A stretch of 64,000 nucleotides of DNA, taken from assembly GCF_027923765.1 (NCBI RefSeq), contig NZ_AP026709.1:3275501-3339500 (forward strand). Reading direction: 5' to 3'. The notes beneath the pieces were generated by a model that had not been told where the DNA came from, ran no database searches, and saw only the letters and a list, made by a program, of their open reading frames with translations. Below, in pieces: positions 36,845-44,799 of the stretch. Made by a program: the position numbers and the translations under genes. The DNA comes from Pseudodesulfovibrio nedwellii. GTDB lineage: Bacteria; Desulfobacterota; Desulfovibrionia; Desulfovibrionales; Desulfovibrionaceae. Numbering within the stretch: the first letter of the stretch is position 1; each line of letters starts with the position of its first letter.

Positions 36845-37227
36845 GACGCTCTCTCCAGGCTGACTTGCTGGGAAATCATGTCCAGCAGTGCGCTGAAATC
36901 GAATGGTTTCGACAGATATCCGGCGGCACCGTTTTTTATACAGGCCGCTCTTGCCACTTCACATCCATGGCCAGTCAGCATGATGACCGGCATTTGCGGT
37001 ATCAGCAGCTTGAAGACTTTCAGGATTTCGATTCCATCCATGCCTTCGAGCTTAAGGTCCACGATGGCGACATCGAAATCACGGTTTCGGAGAATTTGGA
37101 TAGCCTCCTCGCCGCTGGAAGCAGTGCAGGCGTTGACGCCTCGCCGCTCCATGCGCTTGCAGAGTACGTCTGCAAAGCCGGTTTCATCGTCTACGATGAG
37201 CAATCTGATTTCTTTGATGTCTGTCAT
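36841..37227 (-). CDS. Single-domain response regulator B2
   Basis: Receiver of 128 residues with DDE near the N-terminus, phosphoacceptor in VAIVDLKLEGMDGIE, Thr in VIMLTGHG and Lys in YLSKPFD. It keeps the unusual DLKLE sequence after the phosphosite that is also present in A2 (8650-9024), and RDFDVA before it. No output domain. It sits 22 bases after B1 and overlaps B3. Confidence 0.91.
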   Translation of the reverse strand: MTDIKEIRLLIVDDETGFADVLCKRMERRGVNACTASSGEEAIQILRNRDFDVAIVDLKLEGMDGIEILKVFKLLIPQMPVIMLTGHGCEVARAACIKNGAAGYLSKPFDFSALLDMISQQVSLERAS

Positions 37228-37249
37228 GTTTTGTTCCGCCTTCGAACTG

Positions 37250-37681
37250 TTACGCCATGCGTTGGGCGATGTCCGAGACCCGGGCGTCCACTGCCTCGGC
37301 CTCGTGGTCTTGCTTCAACGCCACTGCTTCAAGGATCTTGGCATTCAATTCTTCAAAGTCGCAGGGCTTCATGAGATAGTCGTATGCCCCGTGCTGGATT
37401 CCCTCGATGGCTGTGGGGACCGTTGCATGGCCAGTCAACATGATGACTTCGACCAGAGAGTACGCTTCCTTGATTTCCTGCAAGACTGTCAGGCCGTCCT
37501 TGATGGGCATCTTCATGTCCAGAATGACGACTTGAATACCTGGATTTTCTGCAAGCCGAGTCATGGCTTCGTCGCCGTTGAACGCCTTGAAGACAGACAT
37601 GTTTCGCTTACCGAGTCGCTTGGCAACCGCTTCCACGAAGCCCACTTCATCGTCCACTATCAATACGGTGGCATCAGTCAT
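37250..37681 (-). CDS. Single-domain response regulator B1
   Basis: Start at 37681 (MTDATVLIVDDEVGF), overlapping the kinase stop by eight bases and preceded by AGGAG; a longer frame to 37777 is inside the kinase. 143 residues: D10-D11, phosphoacceptor D55 (VVILDMKMPIKDG), Thr in VIMLTGHATV and Lys in YLMKPCD, then a charged tail of about 20 residues. It is the match of A1 (8206-8637), with the same length and tail. Confidence 0.92.
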   Translation of the reverse strand: MTDATVLIVDDEVGFVEAVAKRLGKRNMSVFKAFNGDEAMTRLAENPGIQVVILDMKMPIKDGLTVLQEIKEAYSLVEVIMLTGHATVPTAIEGIQHGAYDYLMKPCDFEELNAKILEAVALKQDHEAEAVDARVSDIAQRMA

Positions 37682-39380
37682 GGAGCATCTCCTTTGGTGT
37701 TTCCTGATTGGTGTGGTGAGGAGGAATGGGGAGCCGGATATTGAATCTGGTTCCTTTCCCCACGGTACTTTCAACATCTATTTCTCCACCCATTTGGTGG
37801 ATGATTCCGAAACATATGGACAGTCCAAGTCCGCTGCCCTTGCCCACGGGCTTGGTGGTGAAAAATGGATCAAATATCCTATTCAGATTGGCAGCCGCGA
37901 TACCGGGACCAGTGTCGGCCACCGAGATGAGGATCTGACTATCCTCGGTTCCGCACGAGACGGACAGAACGCCCCCGACAGGTTCCATGGCTTGGATGGA
38001 ATTGTTCACGAGATTGAGGAGCACCTGCTGCAATTCCGTGGTTGAAGCATTGATACTCGGTAGATCCGTGTCGAGATCCAGCGAAAAGTCCACCTTGGCG
38101 TATTTGGCTTGTTGCATGGATATGTCCACCACTTCTTCAACAAGCTCCGGCAGAGATATTTCAGTAGCGCGAGAATCAGACTGTCGGGCAAAGCTGAGGA
38201 GCTTATGGGTGATGTCTTTGCACCGTTGTCCCTGAGTACGGACTTGATGCAGAGCACGGTCGATTTCGGTCGAAGCCTTTATTTGGGCCTTTTCATCTTC
38301 CAAGAGGTCGCTGACCCATCCCGCTTCCTCGATCATGATGGCAACGGGGTTATTTATTTCGTGAGCAATTCCCGCCGCAAGTTCGCCGATAGCTGCCAGC
38401 TTACCGGTTTCCACAATCTGCTTGCTCATCAACTCGGATTCCACATCCATGGACTTGAGTCTGACCACGAGCTTGCGGGAGATGACGATTGCTGTAGCAA
38501 CGATGGCAACGCCGCCCAACAGGAAAATAATGAGTGTGACCATTTCACTGCGCGTCATGGCAGAAAAAGCGTCTGCGTAATTTTGTTGATATACGAGTGA
38601 CCAGTCGCCGTTCTTCATGGGCGAGGAAACTGTGATGTATGTGTCGTCATTCTCAGCAAGGGCTTCACGGATGGTGATACCCCGGACGCTTGCCGGGATG
38701 AGAGTGGACTTGATTGGGGTCAAGGCCATTTTCTGGTTGTTCAGGGGTGTTGTCTGAAACACGCCTTCTCGATTGAGAATATAAGCGCAGCCGGTTTCAC
38801 CGATGCGGATGTTTTCAACGATGGAACTGAAGGCCAGGAAGTCAATGGATGCACGAAGTGTCCATTGTTGTTTATCCATGTTGTTTATGGTGATGATGAA
38901 ATGAGGAGATTGGCGCAGTCCCATGAATACGTCACTGATGTACGTGGTCTTGTTTCGAGACTTTTTGTACCATTGAGCCTGTGAATAATCGGCACCGAGC
39001 AGCTCGAGTGGCCCGGCGTATGCCACCTGCTTGCCGTTTTCATCAATCACTCCGAGGTCCACGAAGATGCGACCATACTGCTGACGTAATCCCTTCAGAG
39101 TATTTTCGATGAATACGGGGTCAGAGAGTTGTTCGTAGGTAAAAACCTTGTTGAGGTATTGAATTTCCGAGAGTTTTTCCTTGAGGAAACTGTCGATCTC
39201 ATGCTTGTGCTTGTCTACGAGCTCGGCAAGGTGTGCGTATACTTTTTCGTGATATATGGAACGGAATTGGTCGAAAATCAGGCCACCCACCAGAATCAAC
39301 GGAGCCAGCGAAACCGCGATGATGGTCAGCGCGATGTTGCGGGACAGTTTGTCGTACGAGACGTTCTTTTCAGGGTGCAT
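37674..39380 (-). CDS. Cache-domain sensor histidine kinase (cassette B)
   Basis: Start at 39380 (MHPEKNVSYDKLSRN); an upstream GTG at 39440 has no well-placed ribosome site. 568 residues: TM1 about 16-37, periplasmic dCache-like domain (IFVDLGVIDENGKQVAYAGP, IGETGCAYILNR), TM2 about 280-302, HisKA with H340 in GIAHEINNPVAIMIEEAGW, and ATPase with NLVNNSIQAM, DTGPGI and GSGLGLS. It is a close paralogue of the kinase at 6443-8176; the helix after the His (THKLLSFAR) is identical in both. Receivers B1-B3 follow. Confidence 0.92.
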   Translation of the reverse strand: MHPEKNVSYDKLSRNIALTIIAVSLAPLILVGGLIFDQFRSIYHEKVYAHLAELVDKHKHEIDSFLKEKLSEIQYLNKVFTYEQLSDPVFIENTLKGLRQQYGRIFVDLGVIDENGKQVAYAGPLELLGADYSQAQWYKKSRNKTTYISDVFMGLRQSPHFIITINNMDKQQWTLRASIDFLAFSSIVENIRIGETGCAYILNREGVFQTTPLNNQKMALTPIKSTLIPASVRGITIREALAENDDTYITVSSPMKNGDWSLVYQQNYADAFSAMTRSEMVTLIIFLLGGVAIVATAIVISRKLVVRLKSMDVESELMSKQIVETGKLAAIGELAAGIAHEINNPVAIMIEEAGWVSDLLEDEKAQIKASTEIDRALHQVRTQGQRCKDITHKLLSFARQSDSRATEISLPELVEEVVDISMQQAKYAKVDFSLDLDTDLPSINASTTELQQVLLNLVNNSIQAMEPVGGVLSVSCGTEDSQILISVADTGPGIAAANLNRIFDPFFTTKPVGKGSGLGLSICFGIIHQMGGEIDVESTVGKGTRFNIRLPIPPHHTNQETPKEMLHD

Positions 39381-39821
39381 GGCTGGTTCCAATGTCTTTG
39401 TCGAGGTTCCACGTATTTTAATGAGATCAATGAGTCTCACCCTCTAAAAAGCAAATGGTGTGCCATTGGATGGATGGTCGACTATAAAGAGGGTAATAGG
39501 GGTTACCGTCTCTTACTCATTGAAATAAAAGAATTTATTTTAATAATTAAGAGAGCATCATTGAGCCTTCAGGATGAAGTGAGAGGGGGAATTAAAGAGA
39601 GTTAGTTCAAGCTTTTCTTTTGAATTGGTACATTTTGTCTCGGTGGTACAAAACGCCTCGCCGGGAGAAAATGGGGCGAAAAACCGTTGATTTCAAAGGT
39701 GAGAATGAAAGAAAAATGGAGGCGAGGCATTTTGTACCACCTCGAAGCGTCCATTTGAGAATGATTCAGTTTTTATATTTTCAAGAGGTATTTTTTTTAA
39801 AGGAAAAGATAGAAAATTGAA
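39381..39821. other. Intergenic region between cassette B and wtpABC
   Basis: About 440 AT-rich bases without a supported gene. It should carry the cassette B promoter (minus strand, right of 39380). The main structure is the long inverted repeat at 39641-39744, described separately. Confidence 0.6.
39641..39744. repeat. Inverted repeat with 21-base arms around 60 bases
   Basis: Left arm 39641-39662 (core GGTGGTACAAAACGCCTCGC) and right arm 39721-39744 are reverse complements except for one base (C versus T) over 21 bases. The 58-base interior is AT-rich and has no frame. It could be a miniature transposable-element relic or a large RNA hairpin downstream of wtpC. Confidence 0.7.
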
Positions 39822-40877
39822 TCAGGCTGAAATTGTCTGAGGTGGCATGAAGTGTAGATGTGGCTTGGCTATGCCGAGATGTACAGTCGTGTTTTTTGTC
39901 GAATGTTCCAGAGCCGTGAGTTGGTCGACGGTAGCAGTGACGGTCTGGTCGTCGCATCGGATTTGTGCGGTCCAATGGAATCCGATGCGGTCGATTCGGG
40001 TGACGTTACCCCGGAGCGTGCACCAGTCGTCTGGGAACCGATTTGTTTGTGAGACCAGAATGTCTTCTGGGCGGAAGGCGACGTATCCATCGTCCCAGTC
40101 CGGTTTTCTGTCCAGCGAGACTGTGTGTCCGGCAAATGAGCATTGTCCGTTGTGGAAGCATGCGGGCAGGACGTTGGCCATGCCCACGAATTCGGCCACA
40201 AATGGGGTGGCAGGTTGACGGAAAATATCGGTGACATCTCCAGCCTGTTCAAGTCGACCGTTGCGGATGACGGCGGCGCGGTCTGCCAGTGTCAGTGCGT
40301 CTACAAAATCGTGGGTGACCATGAGGATCGTTAGGCCAGTGTCCTGATGTAGTTCTTTGAGAGTCTGTCGCAATTCGGCTCTGAATTGGGGGTCCAACGA
40401 TGACATAGGCTCGTCGAGCAAGAGTACGCGTGGGTGACAGGCAAGGGCGCGGGCAATGGAAACGCGTTGTTTTTCGCCACCGGACAGCTTGTCTGGTTTT
40501 CGGTTGACCACGCGGGACAGGCCGAGGCGTTCTAGTAGTTCAAGCGCTTCCCTTTTACCTGTCCGGGCATCGACGCCGTGATACCGTTGACCATAGGTGA
40601 CATTATCCAAGACGGTCAGGTGCGGAAACAGGGAGTGGTCCTGATAGACAAGGCTGACTTTGCGGCGTTCCGGTGGGAGTTTGGCAACGTCTCGACCATG
40701 AACGAGTAAATTACCCGTGCCTTGGGGAGCCAGTCCGGCCAGACTTTCCAGCACAAGGGTTTTGCCAGATCCGGTGGGGCCTATCAATGTGAAAAATTCA
40801 CCGCGTCGCACATGCAGGTTGATGTCGGTGACGGCAAATCCGGGCAATTGGATGGTCAAGTTACGAATATCAATCAT
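39822..40877 (-). CDS. wtpC: Tungstate/molybdate ABC transporter ATPase
   Basis: A 351-residue ATP-binding subunit with Walker A GPTGSGKT, Q-loop VYQDHSLFP, signature LSGGEKQRVSIARAL, Walker B VLLLDEPMSSLD and THD switch. After about residue 235 a C-terminal domain of the TOBE/Mop type follows (VAFRPEDILV, then LRGNVTRIDRIGFHWTAQI), as in ModC/WtpC where it can bind oxyanion. Its start overlaps the permease stop by four bases. It is the last gene of wtpABC. Neighbouring genes and binding protein type support tungstate or molybdate as substrate. Confidence 0.87.
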   Translation of the reverse strand: MIDIRNLTIQLPGFAVTDINLHVRRGEFFTLIGPTGSGKTLVLESLAGLAPQGTGNLLVHGRDVAKLPPERRKVSLVYQDHSLFPHLTVLDNVTYGQRYHGVDARTGKREALELLERLGLSRVVNRKPDKLSGGEKQRVSIARALACHPRVLLLDEPMSSLDPQFRAELRQTLKELHQDTGLTILMVTHDFVDALTLADRAAVIRNGRLEQAGDVTDIFRQPATPFVAEFVGMANVLPACFHNGQCSFAGHTVSLDRKPDWDDGYVAFRPEDILVSQTNRFPDDWCTLRGNVTRIDRIGFHWTAQIRCDDQTVTATVDQLTALEHSTKNTTVHLGIAKPHLHFMPPQTISA

Positions 40878-41704
40878 ATTCCGCTCCTTTTGGGCAGAGA
40901 AAAGGCCCGCAGGAGCAGGAAAAAGAGCATGCTTACCAGAATCAGGATAACGGCTACCGGTTGTGACCAGCCAAGTCCATATGCCGTGAAGCGTTCGTAC
41001 ATGAGTACAGGAGCGGTCATGGGGTGGTAGGCCACGATGATGATTGCGCCGAATTCACTGATGGCGCGGGCCATGCACATGATCATGCCCACGAGCATGT
41101 ATCGCCATGACAGCGGGAGTGTGATGCGGAAAAATGTGTGTCCACGACCGGCACCCAGAGAGCGGGAAACATTTTCGAGCCGTGGCGGAATGGATTCAAT
41201 GCCACCCTTAACGGTGTTGACGTAGAAGGGCAGTCCCACGAAAACCAATACCGAGACAATTCCTGTGGTCGTCCCCATGATTTCCACGCCGAGGTCCGAG
41301 ATGAATGTACCGAACCACGTGTCGCGGCCTGTCAGGCTGAGCAAGGATATACCGACCACCGGATGGGGGATCATGATGGGCAGGTCGATGATACTTTCCA
41401 CCACGTTTTTCCCCGGAAATTCGTGTCTGGCGAGAATGTAAGCCAGAGGGGTTCCGAAAATGAGAGCAATGAGTGCTGCCATGCCCGAAGTGGACATGGA
41501 AAGCCAGATCGACTGGATTACGGCAGGATCGACGAGTGTTTCGACAAGTCGTTCCCAAGTGGGAGCGGCAATAGTCGAGGCCAGCGGTGCCGCAATGAAC
41601 AACAGGATCAGGACAGACGAGCCCAGAAACCAGAGCTGGAAGAGTGAGCCGGGGAGGCCCCGTAAAACGGAGCCTCCCTGGTATGCGGTGCTGGGTGAAG
41701 CCAT
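40874..41704 (-). CDS. wtpB: Tungstate/molybdate ABC transporter permease
   Basis: Inner-membrane permease of 276 residues with five or six helices, similar to ModB/WtpB. The EAA loop is LENVSRSLGAGRGHTFFRITLPLSWRYML, of which ENVSRSLGAG is the diagnostic part. It lies five bases behind the binding-protein stop and overlaps the ATPase start by four. Typical length; no odd features. Confidence 0.88.
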   Translation of the reverse strand: MASPSTAYQGGSVLRGLPGSLFQLWFLGSSVLILLFIAAPLASTIAAPTWERLVETLVDPAVIQSIWLSMSTSGMAALIALIFGTPLAYILARHEFPGKNVVESIIDLPIMIPHPVVGISLLSLTGRDTWFGTFISDLGVEIMGTTTGIVSVLVFVGLPFYVNTVKGGIESIPPRLENVSRSLGAGRGHTFFRITLPLSWRYMLVGMIMCMARAISEFGAIIIVAYHPMTAPVLMYERFTAYGLGWSQPVAVILILVSMLFFLLLRAFSLPKRSGI

Positions 41705-41709
41705 GGTTA

Positions 41710-42690
41710 TTAGTTGACTTCCACGAGAGTTTTGAGGTTGGCTGGCAGTTTTGCCATGCCGGCTTCGTCAGTGCGAACAGGCTCGAAAGGTGGTTGGCCC
41801 ATATCCTTCAGGATTTTGAGGCCACCTTCAGGATCGAACATGTATGCCAGGAAAGCCTCGGCGGCTTCCGGGTTCTTGGCGGTATCGAGCATGGTGATGC
41901 CGTAAGTGATGGATTTGCCGACGCGTTCGATGAAAGTGCCGGGCTTTTTGCCGGTGACTTTGACACGGGCCTGAGAATAGAAGTCGGTCAACGTGTAGTT
42001 GCTCAAGTTCATGTGGTTGTCGATGGTGATGTATTTGAGGCCGTGCTGGACAGCGACAGAAAGGTATTCCCATGCGTAATCCATATGACCGGACTGGAGC
42101 AGTGAAATGAGCTCGACAGACTTGGGACGGACATTCTTTTCAGGACGGTTGGCGATGAGAGCATCAGCCAGACCTGGCTTTTTGTAGAATTTCTCAGCCA
42201 GTTGCAGGACCATGATGGAACGGTAACCGCATGGGTCGAGGTTGGGATCTGAATGTCCCCAGACAACGCCTTTTTTCTGCAAAATGTCAGTCCAGTTGTC
42301 GCTGTTGATTTCTTTGGCGAACTTGGAGTTGTCAGTGTAGCAGAGCACCATCTGGTTGGTGGCGAAGCGCACGTTCCAGGATGCGTACTTGGGCATCAGG
42401 TTCTTGTTGATGACCACGTAGTCGGCGGAAGCCATGATATCAGCAGGTTTGCCGACTTCGGAGATAAGGCGGGCCATTTTTGTGGAGCCGCCGGATTCCC
42501 GTTGAACATCAACACCGGGGTATTTGGCTTCAAAAGCCTTTTCCATGGCGTCGAAGGGTACGGACAGGCTGCCCGCATGAAAAATAACCAGTTTGCCGGT
42601 AGGCTCGGCTGAGGCAGGACTCCACGTACAGAGGACGACTGCTAAACAGACACACAGGGCCAAGGCACATTGATGAGAGAGAGAATGCAT
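41710..42690 (-). CDS. wtpA: Tungstate/molybdate-binding protein WtpA
   Basis: Start at 42690 ([12 protein letters not shown]) with a perfect AGGAGG seven bases ahead. 326 residues: signal peptide ending SPASA, then [21 protein letters not shown], the hallmark start of the WtpA/ModA class III binding proteins, and [20 protein letters not shown]. These residues bind tungstate or molybdate in octahedral coordination in the family. It heads wtpABC. In this organism the metal would go to the pterin cofactor of formate dehydrogenase (fdhA at 49-52 kb). A GACATA-containing AT-rich element lies just upstream. Confidence 0.88.
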   Translation of the reverse strand: MHSLSHQCALALCVCLAVVLCTWSPASAEPTGKLVIFHAGSLSVPFDAMEKAFEAKYPGVDVQRESGGSTKMARLISEVGKPADIMASADYVVINKNLMPKYASWNVRFATNQMVLCYTDNSKFAKEINSDNWTDILQKKGVVWGHSDPNLDPCGYRSIMVLQLAEKFYKKPGLADALIANRPEKNVRPKSVELISLLQSGHMDYAWEYLSVAVQHGLKYITIDNHMNLSNYTLTDFYSQARVKVTGKKPGTFIERVGKSITYGITMLDTAKNPEAAEAFLAYMFDPEGGLKILKDMGQPPFEPVRTDEAGMAKLPANLKTLVEVN

Positions 42691-42702
42691 AAAACCTCCT
42701 AG

Positions 42703-42719
42703 ACATATAGTCATATATT
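42703..42719. promoter_or_regulatory. AT-rich symmetric element before wtpA
   Basis: ATATA (42705-42709) and TATAT (42714-42718) flank GTCA, and the element begins GACATATAG. It sits about 12 bases upstream of the wtpA ribosome site. ModE-type sites have TATATA arms, and the GACATA core also occurs in the inverted repeat before fdhA. Assignment to a metal-responsive regulator is inference. Confidence 0.3.
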
Positions 42720-42948
42720 CAATTGATGAGGCTTATATGCTCTCTCTAACATAATTCGTCAACAGAGGAGAAACGGTCCATGGTTTGACACTATAGGCGC
42801 GGGAATTCTGTGGGCGGTGTGGAATCATTGCACAGTTTGAAAAAATTGCTTTGGCCTGCCTTTTCGGGCATATTTGAGAGTAGGATAAAGTTATGAAAAA
42901 GAGCAGATGAATTGTCTGCATACACACCAGATATCATGAGGAAGACCT

Positions 42949-43482
42949 ATGAAAAAAATGACACTGATCGCTCTGGCTTGGGTGCTTCTGATCGCTGTTC
43001 CGGCGCAGGCAGCTGAAACTTTTCCCGATTTGTCCATGACCGCCAAGATGTCTCCAGCCCATATGAAATATCTTTCAGTGACTGGAAGTGAGTTTAAAAT
43101 ATCGGATATCAAGGCGGATTTCGTTCTGCTTGAAGTTTACAGCATGTATTGCCCCATCTGCCAACGTGATGCTCCCAAAATGAATACTTTGTATCAGGAA
43201 TTGGCCAAGACCGGGCAGGACAAACAGATCAAGGTCCTCGGTGTTGCAGCAGGGAATACGCCGTATGAAGTCGAATTCTATCGCAAGAAGTTCAAGGTAG
43301 AGTACCCGCTCGTGGAAGATCCTGATTACGTGCAGCACAAAGCGGTCGGTGAAGTGGGGACCCCGGCGTTTTATCTGTTGGACCTGCGGGAAGGGCGACT
43401 GCTTATTCTTTTTTCACAGATTGGTGAGATTGAGGACGTTGACGAATTTGTGAAGATCGTCGTGGAGACGACAGAGAAATAA
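42949..43482 (+). CDS. Exported TlpA-like thioredoxin-fold protein
   Basis: A 177-residue precursor with a signal peptide (1-21, ending AQA) and a thioredoxin-like domain carrying the redox motif CPIC (YSMYCPICQRDAP), GVAAGNTPYEVEFYRKKF and cis-Pro in VGTPAFYLLD. Such proteins reduce or shuffle disulfides in the periplasm, for example during cytochrome c maturation. GAGGA precedes the ATG. A peroxiredoxin-like gene starts 14 bases after its stop, so the two may work as reductant and peroxidase (inference). Confidence 0.85.
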   Translation: MKKMTLIALAWVLLIAVPAQAAETFPDLSMTAKMSPAHMKYLSVTGSEFKISDIKADFVLLEVYSMYCPICQRDAPKMNTLYQELAKTGQDKQIKVLGVAAGNTPYEVEFYRKKFKVEYPLVEDPDYVQHKAVGEVGTPAFYLLDLREGRLLILFSQIGEIEDVDEFVKIVVETTEK

Positions 43483-43495
43483 GCGAGAATAGGAT

Positions 43496-44077
43496 ATGAA
43501 AAAGAGATTTGTTTTAGTATTTTTTGTGGTGTGTCTTTTGGCTTCGCCTGTCATGGCGGAGAAGATGACGACCTATTCCGCCGGGAAGCTCAAACCGGTG
43601 GATTCCGTACTCAAGGTTTCTGAAGGCGATATGGCCCCGGATTTTGAATTGCCGTCCATTGCGGATGCAAAAGTGCGGTTGAGCGATTACCGTGGAAAAA
43701 AGAACGTGGTGCTGACCTTTGTCCCTGCGGCATGGACGCCGGTCTGCTCAGATCAGTGGCCAGGATATCGTCTTGCCATGGATTTGTTCAAGGCGAACAA
43801 TGCGGAACTTATCGGTATCACCGTGGACAATACCCCAACCCAGAAAGCGTGGGTTGATGCCATGGGAGGACTCAATTTCCCTGTGTTGTCCGATTTCTGG
43901 CCTCATGGCAAGGTGGCGTCGGAGTATGGTGTGTTGCGCTCGGAAGGTTTTACGGAACGCGCTTTGTTCGTGATTGATATCACAGGCGTGATTCGTTTTA
44001 TTCATGTAGGCGACATCAACAAGCGCCCGGATTTGGGCATGCTCATGCAGGCTTTGGAAAAGATGAACGCCGAGTAG
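43496..44077 (+). CDS. Exported peroxiredoxin-like protein (AhpC/TSA family)
   Basis: A 193-residue precursor with a signal peptide ending VMA. The AhpC/TSA domain has FELPSIADAKVRLSDYRGKKNVVLTFVPAAWTPVC, where the Cys in WTPVCSDQ is the peroxidatic residue (the usual T-x-x-C spacing), then ITVDNTPTQKAW and FPVLSDFWPHG. No second conserved Cys is evident, so recycling likely needs a partner thiol protein; the CPIC protein just upstream is an obvious candidate. Periplasmic peroxide detoxification would suit an anaerobe exposed to oxygen. Confidence 0.85.
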   Translation: MKKRFVLVFFVVCLLASPVMAEKMTTYSAGKLKPVDSVLKVSEGDMAPDFELPSIADAKVRLSDYRGKKNVVLTFVPAAWTPVCSDQWPGYRLAMDLFKANNAELIGITVDNTPTQKAWVDAMGGLNFPVLSDFWPHGKVASEYGVLRSEGFTERALFVIDITGVIRFIHVGDINKRPDLGMLMQALEKMNAE

Positions 44078-44082
44078 TCTTT

Positions 44083-44799
44083 CTACTGTGCAGCTAGTGC
44101 TTCTTCCCCATTGTCGAAGAGTTCTGCATAGCGGGTGATGCCCACAGCTTCGAAGACCGACTTGAAATTGCTGGACAGTCCAGCCAGCACGATACGAACG
44201 CCTTGCTCCCGGTTTTCCTTGAGCAATTCGGTCAGGCCGGTGATTCCAGCTCCGTTGATGGATGCGTTTTCTTCGAAATCGATGAGCATCACAGGCTTAT
44301 CAAGAGCTTTGGCTTTGGTCAGGGCGTCTGCCAGGTGCGGAATGGTGTGTGTGGAGACATTGCCACGCACGCCAATGACCACGGCTCCGGGGCGGTCCTC
44401 CAGCGAGACCTGACTTTCCTCGTTTTTGGTGATGGCGAGCCTTTCGCCTGCGCGAGTCAGGGCCTTTTCCAATGCCTCGCGTTGGAGTGGCTTGTTGATG
44501 AAGTCCGTGGCATCAAGGTTTAGGGCTTGAATGGCCAAATCCATGTCGCCGTGACCGGTTATGACAATAACTTCGGTGTGCGGATTGATTTTCTTTATTT
44601 CCTTGAGAGCCTCAATGCCATCCATGATGGGCATTTTGATGTCGGTCATGACCAGACCGGGGCTTTTTTCCTTGAAAATCCTGACCCCTTCCTGTCCGTT
44701 TTCCGCTGTGAGAACTTCATACCCGTAAGCTGAAAGCAGGAGTGTGAACATTTTTAGGGTGGGTTGTTCGTCGTCTATGACCAGTACTTTTTCTTTCAT
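44083..44799 (-). CDS. Response regulator with C-terminal STAS domain
   Basis: A 238-residue fusion. Receiver 1-120 has D9-D10, phosphoacceptor D53 (LVMTDIKMPIMDG), Thr in VIVITGHGD and Lys in INKPLQ. A STAS (anti-sigma-factor antagonist type) domain follows from about 137 (GAVVIGVRGNVS, then PVMLIDFEENASINGAGITGL). The Ser normally phosphorylated in STAS switches (DSSG) is replaced by NGAG, so control probably comes from the receiver alone. It overlaps the kinase stop by four bases and ends a binding lipoprotein-kinase-regulator operon. The partner could be an anti-sigma factor or another STAS-binding protein. Confidence 0.88.
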   Translation of the reverse strand: MKEKVLVIDDEQPTLKMFTLLLSAYGYEVLTAENGQEGVRIFKEKSPGLVMTDIKMPIMDGIEALKEIKKINPHTEVIVITGHGDMDLAIQALNLDATDFINKPLQREALEKALTRAGERLAITKNEESQVSLEDRPGAVVIGVRGNVSTHTIPHLADALTKAKALDKPVMLIDFEENASINGAGITGLTELLKENREQGVRIVLAGLSSNFKSVFEAVGITRYAELFDNGEEALAAQ

